This document shows positions 52,132-62,118 of a stretch of 64,000 nt of DNA, in pieces (positions within the stretch are counted from its first letter, which is position 1; each line of letters opens with the position of its first letter). Made by a program: the position numbers and the translations under genes. Origin of the DNA: Streptacidiphilus albus JL83 (GTDB lineage Bacteria; Actinomycetota; Actinomycetes; Streptomycetales; Streptomycetaceae); the NCBI RefSeq assembly GCF_000744705.1, contig NZ_JQML01000001.1, positions 7,822,017 through 7,886,016 of the forward strand, read 5' to 3'. Below the pieces are notes generated by a model. That model ran no database searches and was not told the DNA's origin. It saw only the letters and a program-made list of their open reading frames with translations.

Positions 52132-53316
52132 GTGACCACAGTCGACACGGCCGCGCCGCGGACCACAGCCCCGGACCGCCCCGCCCCAGGGACCGCGCCG
52201 CTGATCCGGCGAATACTCCCGGCCGTGGCCGGCTACCTCGCCGTCCGGGCCGTGGGCCTGCTGCTGTTGCTGGCCTACGGACGCGGCCACCACCACTCGA
52301 CCCTCGCCCGGCTGGCCGTCGCCTGGGACGGCGGCTGGTACGTCCGGATCGCGCAGACCGGCTACCGGGTCTCCAACGGCCTGATCGGGCAGCACGGCAT
52401 CCCCTACTCGCCGCGCGCCTTCTTCCCGCTCTACCCCTGGCTCGCCCGGCTGCTCGGCCATCAACTGTCGGTCGGGGCCGGCACCGCACTGGTGGTCGTC
52501 TCCGGCGCGGCCGGGGTCGCCGCCGCCGCCGGGATCTACGCCTGCGCCGCGCACTGCTGCGGCCACCGGGTCGGAGTGGTCGCCGCCGTGCTCTGGGGCG
52601 TGCTGCCGCTCGCCGCGATCGAGAACCTGGCCTACTCCGAGGCCCTGTTCACCGCCTTCGCGGCCTGGGCGCTGTACGCGGTGCTGAGCGGACGCTGGCT
52701 CTGGGCCGGGACGCTGACCGTGCTCGCCGGGCTGACCCGGCCCACCGCGATGGCGCTCACCGGCGCCGTGGTCCTGGCCGCGCTGCTCGAACTGCGCCGG
52801 TGGCACCGCAGCGACCCGCTGCCCTGGCGACCGCTGGCCGGGGCGCTGCTGGCACCGCTGGGCTGGGTCGGCTACATGCTGTGGACGGACTGGGTCGTCG
52901 GCTCGCCCATGGGCTACTTCCACATCCAGGACGCCTGGGGCTCCAGCTTCGACGCCGGGATCTCGACCGTCGCCTGGTACGTCGGCCTGGTCTTCGTCCA
53001 CCGCTCCTGGTCCGGGCTGGTGACCGGGCTGACGGCGATCGCCTACGTCTGGCTCTTCCGGGAGGCGCTGCGCCGCCGTCAGCCACCGGCCCTGCTGGCC
53101 TTCAGCGCCGGGCTGCTGGTGCTCGACCTCGGCAACTCCTCCGCCCACCCGCCGCTGGCCCGCTTCCTGCTGCCCGCCTTCGCCCTGCTCTTCCCGCTGG
53201 CGGAGCGGATCGCGGCGCTGCCGGTCCGGCGCCGGACCGCCCTGCTGACCTGCGCCACGCTGCTCTCGGGCGGCTACGGCGTCTTCGTGGTCTTCCTCGG
53301 CGCGGCCCCCTCGTAG
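52132..53316 (+). CDS. PIG-V-like membrane mannosyltransferase
   Basis: Polytopic protein of 394 residues with 8-10 helices. The loop WDGGWYVRIAQTGY after the first helix holds the acidic residue typical of GT-C enzymes, and FFPLYPWLARLLG, NLAYSEALFTAF and LAGLTRPTAMAL match the PIG-V (GT76) pattern of mannosyltransferases using polyprenyl-phosphate mannose. GTG 52132 is preceded by TACCGT (52120-52125) at six bases, so the mRNA is probably leaderless. Acceptor unknown, possibly a glycoprotein or cell-envelope glycan. Confidence 0.85.
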   Translation: MTTVDTAAPRTTAPDRPAPGTAPLIRRILPAVAGYLAVRAVGLLLLLAYGRGHHHSTLARLAVAWDGGWYVRIAQTGYRVSNGLIGQHGIPYSPRAFFPLYPWLARLLGHQLSVGAGTALVVVSGAAGVAAAAGIYACAAHCCGHRVGVVAAVLWGVLPLAAIENLAYSEALFTAFAAWALYAVLSGRWLWAGTLTVLAGLTRPTAMALTGAVVLAALLELRRWHRSDPLPWRPLAGALLAPLGWVGYMLWTDWVVGSPMGYFHIQDAWGSSFDAGISTVAWYVGLVFVHRSWSGLVTGLTAIAYVWLFREALRRRQPPALLAFSAGLLVLDLGNSSAHPPLARFLLPAFALLFPLAERIAALPVRRRTALLTCATLLSGGYGVFVVFLGAAPS

Positions 53317-53468
53317 CCCGCTGGTCCGAATCTGTTGCGTCAGGCACAGTTCTCCGTACGAACACTTGCGTGTCATGCGCATGATGTAACGTGCCGGGTG
53401 CTGTTCACCGCATTGCTCCCCTCCTGCACCAGCCCGTCAAACCCGCTGTCCGAGACAAAGGAGTGTCT

Positions 53469-54017
53469 GTGGTCGGGGACGGCATAGAACCGGGCGACAT
53501 CGGCTTCAGTACCGGCAAGGGCCTGCTCGGCCGACTGATCACCGTCGGGACGGAGTCCGTGTACAGCCACACCTGGGTGTACCACTCGCGGAACGAGGAC
53601 GGGTCGTGGAACACCGTCGAGGCCCAGCCGATCCTCAACCGGGCGGAGGACGGCGTCCGTTGGCGTGTACGAACTGAGCCGCCGTCAAAAACGCTGCGGC
53701 TGTGGCGGAACGAGGACGAACGGGAGCGGCTGCTGGCCGAGTCCGAGCGGCTGGCGGAGGCCGAGTTCCCGTACAACTGGTCCGAGGTCCTGCGGATGGC
53801 GCTGCACGTCTTCGGGATCACCGTCCAGCGCAGCGGCGATCCGGACGCCATGATCTGCTCGCAGCACGTCGCCCTGGCCCTGTTCGCGGCGCGGCAGGAC
53901 ATGGCCGACCGGTTCGGCATGGCGGCCTACGACGTCTGGCCCGGGCGGCTCGCCGAGACCGGCGAGCGCATCGCCCGGGACGACCGGGCCCGCGAACTGG
54001 TGGGCTCAGCGAGCTGA
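53469..54017 (+). CDS. Permuted papain-like (YiiX/NlpC-type) protein
   Basis: Protein of 182 residues with circularly permuted NlpC/P60 order: GDIGFSTGKGLLGRLIT, catalytic His34 in VYSHTWVY, an acidic residue in TVEAQP, and the catalytic Cys in DAMICSQHVALALF. GTG 53469 has AAGGAG five bases upstream. No signal peptide, so it is cytosolic or non-classically placed. The family includes amidases and lipid-processing enzymes. Its 3' end overlaps the EamA gene by 12 bp, tail to tail. Confidence 0.8.
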   Translation: MVGDGIEPGDIGFSTGKGLLGRLITVGTESVYSHTWVYHSRNEDGSWNTVEAQPILNRAEDGVRWRVRTEPPSKTLRLWRNEDERERLLAESERLAEAEFPYNWSEVLRMALHVFGITVQRSGDPDAMICSQHVALALFAARQDMADRFGMAAYDVWPGRLAETGERIARDDRARELVGSAS

Positions 54018-55013
54018 CCCGCGTACGTCCTCGGCCTCCTCGACCGGCGGCACCCGCTCCGCGACCGGATCCGCCGCCCCCGCCTCTGCCGGCTCCGGCT
54101 GCCGCCGCCGTTCGGTGCTGACGACCACGCACACCCCCGCCACGACGATCCCGCCGCCGACCGCGATCGGCCAGCTCACCGGCTCGGCCAGGACCAGCCA
54201 GCCCAGCGCCACCGCCACCACCGGGTTGACGTAGGCGTAGGTGGAGACCAGCGAGAGCGGCGCGTTCTGCAGCAGCCAGGCGTAGGCGGAGAAGGCCACC
54301 ACCGAGCCGAAGACCACCAGGTAGCCCAGGGCCAGCCAGGATTCGAGGCCGACCGAGGCCAGGTGCACCCGGTGCTGCTCGCCGCGTGCGAACCCCAGCA
54401 GCAGGTCCCCGATCCCGCCGGCCAGCATCTCGTAGGCGCTGGCGACGAACGGGTCGGCCGGCATCGGCAGCCGGGCCGAGGCGAAGGAGCCCAGCGACCA
54501 GAGCAGCGCGGCGGCCATCACCAGCAGCAGTCCGCCGAGCCGGACGCTGCCGGTGATCCCGGGCACGCTCAGCACGACCAGCCCGGCGAAGCCGATCAGC
54601 ACGCCGAGGACTGTGGTCCGGCGCGGCCGGTCGCCGGAGACCGCGCGCAGCACCGCCACCCACAGCGGCACGGCGGCGACCAGCAGTGCGGTCAGCCCGG
54701 AGGGGACCTCCGTCTCCGCCAGCACCACCAGCCCGTTGCCGCCGACCAGCAGCAGCAGTCCGACCAGGGCGCAGGAGGCCAGCTGCCGCCGGGTGATCCG
54801 CAGCGACCGCGGTCCTCGGCGCAGCGCGAAGAAGGCGCCCAGCAGCAGTGTGGCGATCAGGAACCGGGTGGCGGCGGCGAGGAACGGCGGAGCGGTCCGG
54901 TCCATGATCCTGATGCCGAGGTAGGTCGAGCCCCACACCACGTAGACCAGCCCGAGGGCCGTCCAGGCCGTCGCACCGAACTGCCCGGCCCGGGCCGTGC
55001 TCCGCTCCGTCAC
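54006..55013 (-). CDS. EamA/DMT family transporter
   Basis: Drug/metabolite transporter of 335 residues with ten helices in two EamA repeats: GLVYVVWGSTYLGIRIMDRTAPPFLAAATRFL and LVVFGSVVAFSAYAWLLQNAPLSLVSTYAYVNPVVAVALGWLVL. The hydrophilic tail is Glu/Pro-rich. GTG 55013 (VTERSTARAG) follows GGAGCGGAG. Likely exports amino acids or metabolites; specificity unknown. Confidence 0.9.
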   Translation of the reverse strand: MTERSTARAGQFGATAWTALGLVYVVWGSTYLGIRIMDRTAPPFLAAATRFLIATLLLGAFFALRRGPRSLRITRRQLASCALVGLLLLVGGNGLVVLAETEVPSGLTALLVAAVPLWVAVLRAVSGDRPRRTTVLGVLIGFAGLVVLSVPGITGSVRLGGLLLVMAAALLWSLGSFASARLPMPADPFVASAYEMLAGGIGDLLLGFARGEQHRVHLASVGLESWLALGYLVVFGSVVAFSAYAWLLQNAPLSLVSTYAYVNPVVAVALGWLVLAEPVSWPIAVGGGIVVAGVCVVVSTERRRQPEPAEAGAADPVAERVPPVEEAEDVRGSAR

Positions 55014-55519
55014 TACCGACTCCGCTCCATGCTGCTGTACCCGTATTCGTTGCACCAGCCAACCGCACGGGGACTGCCGATGCCAGAGCAGATACCGACA
55101 ACCTTGCCGGACCGGCCGACGGCTGCGGGAAGCGTTTACTTCAAGAAGTGAACGGATTGGTCGGCGTGGCGGCCGTGCCCTCGCGAATCCTTGCCCGGCC
55201 TGCGGGAGAGCGCGCTCCCGGGCGGCAACTCCCATCAATCCCAAGGCTGTTGCGCCCGGGAACGATGTCGTCCGGCCCTCCGGCGGCGCGGCTCCGGATG
55301 CGGCTCCCCGGGCCCTTCGCTTCACTCTGTGAATCGGATCAAGACATCTTCTCTTCACAGTGTTGAAGTATTGACTTGGTGGAAAGTTGAGAGCACGCTG
55401 ACAAACCGTCAACAGGGTTCCGGAGCCGCTGTTGTCGCAAGGGGGGCACCGCCGCTGTCAGGACGGCGCGTGCTCCCCTGCGCTGCCCACACCCCACCCA
55501 TGCAGGCGATGAAGGGCCG
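55014..55519. promoter_or_regulatory. Divergent intergenic region with glucoamylase promoter
   Basis: No gene supported. TTGACT (55371-55376) and CACGCT (55394-55399), 17-nt spacer, form a plausible promoter for the glucoamylase, leaving a leader of about 115 nt. The stretch 55330-55410 is AT-rich. No match to the TTGCAAG-type maltose operators known from Streptomyces was seen. Confidence 0.45.
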
Positions 55520-58500
55520 GTGCGTTTCTCCATGCACGACGAACGACACAGAGACAGCGGGATCAAGCGGTCAAGGGTCGGCGGGTGGTCAGGCACCCGT
55601 CGCGCACTGACAGCACTGGCGGCGGGCTTCGCCCTCGCCGTCGGCGGAACGGTCGCACTGGCCGCACCCGCCTTCGCCGCCACCGCGAGCGGCGGCCCCG
55701 GTTCCACGCCGTACTGGAACGAGGACGGCCAGGTCCAGGGCTTCGCGACCGCGCTCAACTCGGCCTCCAAGGTCTGGTACACCCTGGCCGACGGCGAACT
55801 GCAGAACGTCTACTACCCGGAGACCGACGAACCGGACACCTTCGGGCTCCAGTACTACGTCACCGACGGCTCCAGCTTCACCGACAGCGAGACCGCCAAC
55901 ACCGGCCACGCCATATCGCTGGCCGACCCCACCTCGCTGACCTGGACCCAGACCAACACCGCGACCAGCGGCAAGTACACCATCACCAAGACCTACGTGG
56001 CCGACCCGGCCCGCTCGGTGATCCTGGTCAAGACCACCTTCACCAACAACAGCAGCACCCCGCTCGACCTCTACGCGGACTACCAGCCCTATCTGGCCAA
56101 CCAGGGCGACGCCAACACCGGCAGCACCGACGCCACTTCCGGCGACCTGGTCGCCGTCAACGGCTCGGTCGCCAGCGCCATGTCCTCCTCCACCGGCTTC
56201 GCCCAGGCCAGCACCGGCTACGTCGGCACGACCAGCAGCGGCGTCTCCCAACTGACCAGCGGCTACGGGCTCACCACCCAGTACGCCGGGGTGGCGAGCA
56301 GCGGGCACATCGACCAGACCGCGCAGATCCCGGTCGCCGCCTCCGGCTCCACCACCTTCACCCTGGCGCTGGCCTTCGACACCACCGAGGCCGCCGCCGT
56401 CACCGACGCCTCGGCCTCCCTGGCCACCGGCTTCGCCTCCGCCGAGAGCTCCTACGAGGCGGGCTGGCACACCTGGATGAGCAGCCTCGACGCCGCGCCG
56501 GCCTCGGTGGACACCGCCGCACTGCTCCGCCAGTACGACATCTCGCTGATGGAGGTGAAGGCGGACGAGGACAAGACCTACACCGGGGCGTTCGTGGCCT
56601 CGCCGAGCAACCCCTGGGGCGCGAGCGTCAGCGCGGCCAGTGCCGGAGCCCACGGCTACCACCTGGTGTGGACCCGTGACGAGTACGAGATGGCGACCTC
56701 GCTGATGTCGGCCGGGGACACCGCCGACGCCAAGGCGGCGCTGGCCTACCTGCTCCAGTACGAGGTCACCTCCAGCGGCTACGTCAAGCAGAACACCTGG
56801 CTCAACGGCAACGAGGAGTGGGGCGGGCAGCAGTTGGACGAGGTCGCCGACCCGATCGTCCTCGCCTACCAGCTCGGCGTGACCGACGCGACCACCTGGG
56901 CCACCCTCAAGACCGAGGCCAACTATCTGGTCAGCAACGGCCCGGTGACCGGGGAGGAGCGCTGGGAGGAGATCGGCGGCTACTCGCCCTCCACCATCGC
57001 CGCCGAGATCGCCGGCCTGGTCTGCGCCTCGGCCATCGCCACCGACAACGGCGACAGCACGGACGCGGCCACCTACCTCGCCACCGCCAAGACCTGGGCC
57101 GCCGACGTCGACGGCTGGACCTACACCACCACCGGCTCCTACGGGAACGGCGACTACTTCCTGCGGATCACCCAGGACGGCAACCCCAACTCGGGCGCGT
57201 CGATCTCCCTCGCCAACGGCGGCGGGAACCACGACGACCGCACCGTCACCGACGCCGGCTTCCTGGAACTGGTCCGGCTCGGCATCAAGTCCGCCACCGC
57301 CACCGACATCACCAACTCGCTGACGGCCGTGGACGACACCATCAAGGTGAGCACCCCCGAGGGCCCGATCTGGCACCGCTACAACTTCGACGGCTACGGC
57401 GAGACCTCGACCGGCGCCGACTACACCGGCTCGGGCGTCGGCAACCCCTGGCCGGTGCTCACCGGTGAGCGCGGCGAGTACGACGTGGCGCTCGGCGACA
57501 GCACCGACGCCCAGGCGATGCTGGCCACCATGCAGGGCGCGGCCGACGCCGGCGGTCAGATCTCCGAGCAGGTCTGGGGCAGCAGCACCGCCTCCTCCGC
57601 CAACGGCTGGACCCTCGGCGCCGCCGACAACTCCGGCACCCCGCTGATGTGGGCGATGGGGCAGTACGTCCGGCTCGCCAACGACATCTCCAACGGCAGC
57701 GACCTGGACACCCCGACCGTCGTCTGCACCACCTTCGGCACCTGCGCCGCGGCCAAGCCGTCCACCCCGACCGGGCTGAAGGTCACCGGCACCACCTCCA
57801 GCACCGCCTCGCTGTCCTGGAGCGCCTCGACCAACACGCCCACCGGGTACAAGGTCCTCCGCAACGGCACCCAGGTCGGCACCGCCACCGGCACCAGCTA
57901 CACCGACACCGGGCTGACCGCCTCGACCGCCTACAGCTACACCGTCGAGGCCTACAACACGGCCGGCACCTCGGCCGCCTCCACCGCCGTCACCGCCACC
58001 ACCGCCGCACCGGGGGTCGCGCCGAACGCGCCCACCGGGCTGACGGTCGGCCCGACGACCACCACCACCGTCCCGCTGAGCTGGACCGCGTCCACCACCA
58101 GCGGCAGCTACCCGGTGGCCGGCTACTACGTGCTGCGCAACGGCGCCCAGGTCGGCTCCACCACCGGCACCTCCTACACCGACACCGGCCTCAGCCCGGC
58201 CACGGCCTACCACTACTCGGTCGAGGCCTACGACACCGACGGCGACCTCTCGGCCGCGTCCACCGCCGTCACCGGCACCACCGCCGCCGGCTACACCGAG
58301 ACGGTGGAGGTGACCGTGCCGGTGAACACGGCGGCGACCGGGGACGGGGTGTACCTGGACGGGAACTTCTCGGTCCTGGGCAACGGGGGTGCGGACTGGG
58401 CGGCGTCGGGGGTGGCGATGACCAAGGTCGACGACACCCACTACACGGCGACGGTCAGTGCCACCTCGGCGGCGGCGCTGTCCTACAAGTACGTGCTCGG

Positions 58501-58978
58501 CGCGAACTGGAGCTATGTCGAGAAATCGGCTTCCTGTGCCGATATCGGCAACCGGGCGCTGACGGTCAACGGCGGGACGGTGAACGACACGGTGCTGAAC
58601 TGGGGCGGCCCGAACACCTGCGGCAACGCGGAGGCGGTCATCGATCTGACGGTGCCCTCGAACACCCCGGGCACCGACACCGTCTACCTCTCCGGCAACT
58701 TCTCCACCCTCGGCACCGGGATGTCCTCGGCCAACGACTGGGCCTCCGGGCTCTACCCGATGACCCGGACCGGCGCCGACACCTGGCAGGCCGTCGTGCC
58801 GGCCGTCCCCGGCTCCACCCTGTCCTACAAGTTCGACCTGAACGGGACCTGGACCAACGTCGAGGAGGGCAGCTCCTGCAGCACCGTCAGCAACCGGAGC
58901 TTCTACTTCAACGGGGCGGACAGCTCCTACCCGGCAGCTGACACCGTCGTCGACTGGGCCGGCCTGAACGGCTGCTGA
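55520..58978 (+). CDS. Secreted GH15 glucoamylase with FN3 and starch-binding modules
   Basis: Exported glucan 1,4-alpha-glucosidase of 1152 residues. The signal peptide ends near APAFAATA (residue 53). Residues about 60-310 are the GH15 N-terminal beta domain (GQVQGFATALNSASKVWYTLADGELQNVYYPETD). Residues about 320-735 form the (alpha/alpha)6 catalytic domain with HLVWTRDEYEMATSL, general acid Glu483/484 in ERWEEIGGYSPST and probable base Glu683 in GGQISEQVWGS. Two fibronectin III domains follow (about 745-835 and 840-930), then two CBM20-like starch-binding modules (VTVPVNTAATGDGVYLDGNF and LTVPSNTPGTDTVYLSGNF), each ending in a Cys-containing strand. GTG 55520 has GAAGGG close upstream; ATG 55532 is the alternative. 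Confidence 0.92.
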   Translation: MRFSMHDERHRDSGIKRSRVGGWSGTRRALTALAAGFALAVGGTVALAAPAFAATASGGPGSTPYWNEDGQVQGFATALNSASKVWYTLADGELQNVYYPETDEPDTFGLQYYVTDGSSFTDSETANTGHAISLADPTSLTWTQTNTATSGKYTITKTYVADPARSVILVKTTFTNNSSTPLDLYADYQPYLANQGDANTGSTDATSGDLVAVNGSVASAMSSSTGFAQASTGYVGTTSSGVSQLTSGYGLTTQYAGVASSGHIDQTAQIPVAASGSTTFTLALAFDTTEAAAVTDASASLATGFASAESSYEAGWHTWMSSLDAAPASVDTAALLRQYDISLMEVKADEDKTYTGAFVASPSNPWGASVSAASAGAHGYHLVWTRDEYEMATSLMSAGDTADAKAALAYLLQYEVTSSGYVKQNTWLNGNEEWGGQQLDEVADPIVLAYQLGVTDATTWATLKTEANYLVSNGPVTGEERWEEIGGYSPSTIAAEIAGLVCASAIATDNGDSTDAATYLATAKTWAADVDGWTYTTTGSYGNGDYFLRITQDGNPNSGASISLANGGGNHDDRTVTDAGFLELVRLGIKSATATDITNSLTAVDDTIKVSTPEGPIWHRYNFDGYGETSTGADYTGSGVGNPWPVLTGERGEYDVALGDSTDAQAMLATMQGAADAGGQISEQVWGSSTASSANGWTLGAADNSGTPLMWAMGQYVRLANDISNGSDLDTPTVVCTTFGTCAAAKPSTPTGLKVTGTTSSTASLSWSASTNTPTGYKVLRNGTQVGTATGTSYTDTGLTASTAYSYTVEAYNTAGTSAASTAVTATTAAPGVAPNAPTGLTVGPTTTTTVPLSWTASTTSGSYPVAGYYVLRNGAQVGSTTGTSYTDTGLSPATAYHYSVEAYDTDGDLSAASTAVTGTTAAGYTETVEVTVPVNTAATGDGVYLDGNFSVLGNGGADWAASGVAMTKVDDTHYTATVSATSAAALSYKYVLGANWSYVEKSASCADIGNRALTVNGGTVNDTVLNWGGPNTCGNAEAVIDLTVPSNTPGTDTVYLSGNFSTLGTGMSSANDWASGLYPMTRTGADTWQAVVPAVPGSTLSYKFDLNGTWTNVEEGSSCSTVSNRSFYFNGADSSYPAADTVVDWAGLNGC

Positions 58979-59003
58979 CGGTCCAGCAGTTCCGACCGGA
59001 GGA

Positions 59004-59034
59004 CGGGGGTCGCAGCACAGCGCTGCGGCCCCCG
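59004..59034. terminator. Hairpin terminator after glucoamylase
   Basis: CGGGGGTCGCAGC / GCTGCGGCCCCCG, one mismatch, 5-nt loop, 25 nt after the stop and 14 nt before the convergent gene's stop. Confidence 0.75.
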
Positions 59035-59047
59035 TGCGCTGCCGTCC

Positions 59048-59524
59048 TCAGTTCCAGTAGGAGTGGTCGAGCCGGGAGGGCGCCGGTGGGGTGAACGGCT
59101 CCAGGGAGGCGCGGCGGAAGCGGCGGCGCACGGTCCGCAGGGCCGCCCAGGCCTCGCGCAGATGCGGGGCGAGCGTGCCGAGCAGGCTGCCCAGCAGCGC
59201 CGCTGCCAGCAGCAGGCCGAGCCGCAGGGCGTCGCCGCGCCCGTCCCAGCCGAGGACACCCCACCGGTCGGCGTCGAAGCCGTCGTAGAACAGCCAGCAG
59301 AGCAGTCCGACGACGGGGCTGGCCCACGGTCGCGCGGTCCAGCCGACGGCGAGGGCCGTTGCGGCGAGCATCAGCAGCGCCGGGCCGGAGCGGTGCGCGG
59401 CGCCGGTCGCGGCGAGCAGGATCGACAGCGGCGCGGCCACGGCGAACGCGGTCACCAGCAGCATGGAGGGCGGGAGTGTCGTCCGGGGGTGGTGCAGTCG
59501 GGGGCTGTGGAGTGCGGCATGCAC
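59048..59524 (-). CDS. Small four-helix membrane protein
   Basis: Protein of 158 residues from GTG 59524 (AGGAGG five bases upstream). Four predicted transmembrane segments (for example LLVTAFAVAAPLSILLAA, LGLLLAAALLGSLLGTL) with a short hydrophilic stretch YDGFDADRWGVLGWDGRGD before the last and a basic C-terminal tail. The layout resembles the DUF4118 sensor membrane domain without a kinase. Function unknown. Confidence 0.75.
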   Translation of the reverse strand: MHAALHSPRLHHPRTTLPPSMLLVTAFAVAAPLSILLAATGAAHRSGPALLMLAATALAVGWTARPWASPVVGLLCWLFYDGFDADRWGVLGWDGRGDALRLGLLLAAALLGSLLGTLAPHLREAWAALRTVRRRFRRASLEPFTPPAPSRLDHSYWN

Positions 59525-59781
59525 GGAAGCCTCCTGGTCGGACGGGGGTCGGGACACCTTCTATGAGAAGTCGGGGCGGACGGCCCGGGGGCGGCTCTTG
59601 ACGCTCTCCATACGCCACCGCAGCGGATCCATACGGGTTCTTGGCGTCAGCCTGGCGTGCGGCCTGCTGCCCTCATCAGGGTGAACGCGCGCGTGTACGC
59701 CCGGCCGACCCGTGCTCAGGCAGTACGTTTTCCTGGACATATTGGGCCATAGTCATCGGTCCACCGATGAAGGGAACACTT

Positions 59782-59985
59782 ATGCGTATTCGCACCGTCC
59801 TGATCGGCTTTGCCATTGCGACCGTCGCGGTCGTCGGTACCGCGACCGGCGCCAGCGCGGACAGCGTCGGCGGCTTCGGCGCGAAGTACCACCACAGCGT
59901 CGGCGAGATCCACGCGGGCCAGGCCGGTCTCTCCTGGGACAGCACCAGTGCTTCCCTGGGCGGCGGCTTCGCGACCACCGGCTGA
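59782..59985 (+). CDS. Small secreted protein
   Basis: Protein of 67 residues from ATG 59782 with GAAGGGAA upstream. A clear Sec signal peptide (RIRTVLIGFAIATVAVVGTATGASA) leaves a mature chain of about 40 residues (DSVGGFGAKYHHSVGEI, then HAGQAGLSWDSTSASLGGGFATTG), rich in Gly, Ser and His and lacking cysteines. Not recognised. It has its own promoter region and a very strong terminator, so it is probably well expressed on its own. Confidence 0.75.
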   Translation: MRIRTVLIGFAIATVAVVGTATGASADSVGGFGAKYHHSVGEIHAGQAGLSWDSTSASLGGGFATTG

Positions 59986-59997
59986 CGTTCGCAGCTG

Positions 59998-60045
59998 ACG
60001 GGCCGACGGCCCGGGGCGCTGTTCGCTCCCGGGCCGTCGGCCCGT
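59998..60045. terminator. Very strong bidirectional terminator
   Basis: Perfect 18-bp arms ACGGGCCGACGGCCCGGG (59998-60015) and complement (60028-60045) with a 12-nt loop, between the small secreted protein gene and the convergent aquaporin gene. Confidence 0.88.
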
Positions 60046-60059
60046 GCTCGCCTGCTCGC

Positions 60060-60830
60060 TCAGGCCTCCTCGGCGCGCTCCGCGCGCACGCCCTCCCGGT
60101 CCCGGGCGTGCGGACGGTGCACCTCGCCGGTGAGTTCGGCGGGCTCGTCGGCCGGCTGCGGGTGGGTCAGCAGGTGCACCCCGGCCGCGATCGCGCCGCC
60201 GACCAGCGGGGCCACGATGAACAGCCACACCTGCGAGATCGCGCTGCCGCCGGCGAAGATCGCCGGCCCCAGGCTGCGCGCCGGGTTGACCGAGGTGCCC
60301 GTCAGCGGGATGCCCACCAGGTGGATCACTCCCAGGGTGAAGCCGATCGCCAGCCCGGCGAAGCCCTTGGCCGCGATCCGGTGGGTGACCGCCAGCACGA
60401 CGAAGACCAGCACGAAGGTCAGCAGCACCTCCACCAGGAAGGCGCCGCCCAGGGAGATGCCCACCTGGGAGCGGGTGCCCCAGCCGTTGGTGCCGAGCTT
60501 GCCGTGGGTCTGAATTCCGGGGACGGTCTTGGCCATCCAGAACACCAGCGCCGCTCCGGCGATCGCGCCGAGGAACTGGGCCACCCAGTACGACACCGCC
60601 GTCTTCACGTCCATCCGGCGGGCCAGCAGGAAGCCCAGCGTCACCGCCGGGTTCACATGGCAGCCGGAGATGGGTCCGAAGCAGTAGACCAGGGCCAACA
60701 GAGTGAAGCCGAACGCCAAGGCGATGCCCGCGTCGCCGATGTGCGGCCCGGCCAGGACCGCTGCTCCGACGGCGAGCAGGACCAGCAGCAAGGTCCCGAT
60801 AAACTCACTGACTATCGCACGCCTGTCCAT
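60060..60830 (-). CDS. aqpZ: Aquaporin (MIP family)
   Basis: Water channel of 256 residues with six helices. Both NPA boxes are present (GCHVNPAVTLG and TSVNPARSLGPAIF). The selectivity filter resembles AqpZ: Phe in the first half, His in GVIHLVGIPL and Arg after the second NPA. This favours water over glycerol. The last 35 residues are a charged cytosolic tail (PHARDREGVRAERAEEA). ATG 60830 with GGAGG-type bases upstream (GGAGGAGGGCACG). Confidence 0.93.
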   Translation of the reverse strand: MDRRAIVSEFIGTLLLVLLAVGAAVLAGPHIGDAGIALAFGFTLLALVYCFGPISGCHVNPAVTLGFLLARRMDVKTAVSYWVAQFLGAIAGAALVFWMAKTVPGIQTHGKLGTNGWGTRSQVGISLGGAFLVEVLLTFVLVFVVLAVTHRIAAKGFAGLAIGFTLGVIHLVGIPLTGTSVNPARSLGPAIFAGGSAISQVWLFIVAPLVGGAIAAGVHLLTHPQPADEPAELTGEVHRPHARDREGVRAERAEEA

Positions 60831-60974
60831 CGTGCCCTCCTCCTGCCCCGCCCAGGGGTGGACGGGGGCATAAGAAAAGCGTGAGGTAATCCGTCGGCGC
60901 CCGCATCTCCGGATGATCAGGGCGTACCGGACGACCGGCCGGAGAGCGGGCGCAGCGGCGGCGCGCCGGGCGGA

Positions 60975-62018
60975 TCAGATGGTCGACACGTCGATGACGA
61001 AGCGGTAGCGGACGTCGCTCGCCACCACCCGCTCGTAGGCCTCGTTGACCTGGTCGGCCGGAATGACCTCGATCTCCGCGCCCAGGCCGTGCTCGGCGCA
61101 GAAGTCCAGCATCTCCTGGGTCTCCCGGATGCCGCCGATCATCGAACCGGCCAGGCTGCGCCGGGCGCCGATCAGCGAGAAGACGCTGAGCGAGACCGGG
61201 TGCTCGGGCGCGCCGACGTTGACCAGGGTGCCGTCGACGGCGAGCAGCGACAGGTAGCGGTCCAGCTCCAGGTTGGCCGAGACGGTGTTGACGATCAGGT
61301 CGAAGTGCCCCTCCAGCGCCGTGAAGGTCTCCGGGTCGCTGGTGGCGTAGTAGTGGTCCGCGCCGAACCGCTCGGCGTCCTCCTGCTTCCGCAGGCTCTG
61401 GCTGAGCACGGTGACGTCGGCGCCCAGCGCTGCGGCGATCTTGACGCCCATGTGGCCGAGGCCGCCCATGCCGACGATCGCGACCTTGCGGCCGGGCCCG
61501 GCCTGCCAGCGCTTCAGCGGCGAGTAGAGGGTGACGCCCGCGCACAGCAGCGGCGCGGCGACGTCCAGGGCCAGGCCCTCGGGGATGCCCAGGACGTAGT
61601 TCTCGTCGACGACGACCTCGGTGCTGTAGCCGCCGTAGGTGGGCTCGCCGTCGGCGTCCAGCCCGTTGTAGGTGGGGGTCTGCCCGACCCGGCAGTACTG
61701 CTCGTCGCCGGCCAGACAGTTGGCGCAGGTGCGGCAGGAGTCGACGAAGCAGCCGACGCCGACGCGGTCGCCGACGGCGTAGCGGGTGACCCCGGGGCCG
61801 ACCTCGGCGACGGTGCCGGCGATCTCGTGGCCCGGAACCATCGGGAAGATGGAGCCGCCCCACTCGTCGCGGGCCTGGTGGATGTCGGAGTGGCAGATGC
61901 CGGCGAACTCGATGCTGATCCGGACGTCGTGCTCGCGGACGTCGCGGCGGGGGATCGTGGTGCGTTCCAGCGGGGCCTTCGCGGAGGGGGCGGCGTAGGC
62001 GGGGACCGTGGTGGTCAT
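60975..62018 (-). CDS. Zinc-dependent alcohol dehydrogenase (YahK/CAD type)
   Basis: Medium-chain dehydrogenase of 347 residues. Catalytic zinc ligands Cys (GICHSDIHQ) and His-Glu (PGHEIAG), structural zinc cysteines in [15 protein letters not shown], and the nucleotide site [18 protein letters not shown]. YahK-like enzymes reduce aldehydes with NADPH. ATG 62018. Upstream are 100 nt before the ArsR gene on the same strand, which are not obviously one operon. Confidence 0.93.
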   Translation of the reverse strand: MTTTVPAYAAPSAKAPLERTTIPRRDVREHDVRISIEFAGICHSDIHQARDEWGGSIFPMVPGHEIAGTVAEVGPGVTRYAVGDRVGVGCFVDSCRTCANCLAGDEQYCRVGQTPTYNGLDADGEPTYGGYSTEVVVDENYVLGIPEGLALDVAAPLLCAGVTLYSPLKRWQAGPGRKVAIVGMGGLGHMGVKIAAALGADVTVLSQSLRKQEDAERFGADHYYATSDPETFTALEGHFDLIVNTVSANLELDRYLSLLAVDGTLVNVGAPEHPVSLSVFSLIGARRSLAGSMIGGIRETQEMLDFCAEHGLGAEIEVIPADQVNEAYERVVASDVRYRFVIDVSTI

Positions 62019-62118
62019 CGTTGCTTCAGCTCCATGCGGGTCGGTGAGGGACGACGGGGCAGTACCGTCCGTCCAGAGAATCCAAGTCCTGGGGCGGTCG
62101 GATCATTCCGGCCGCCGC

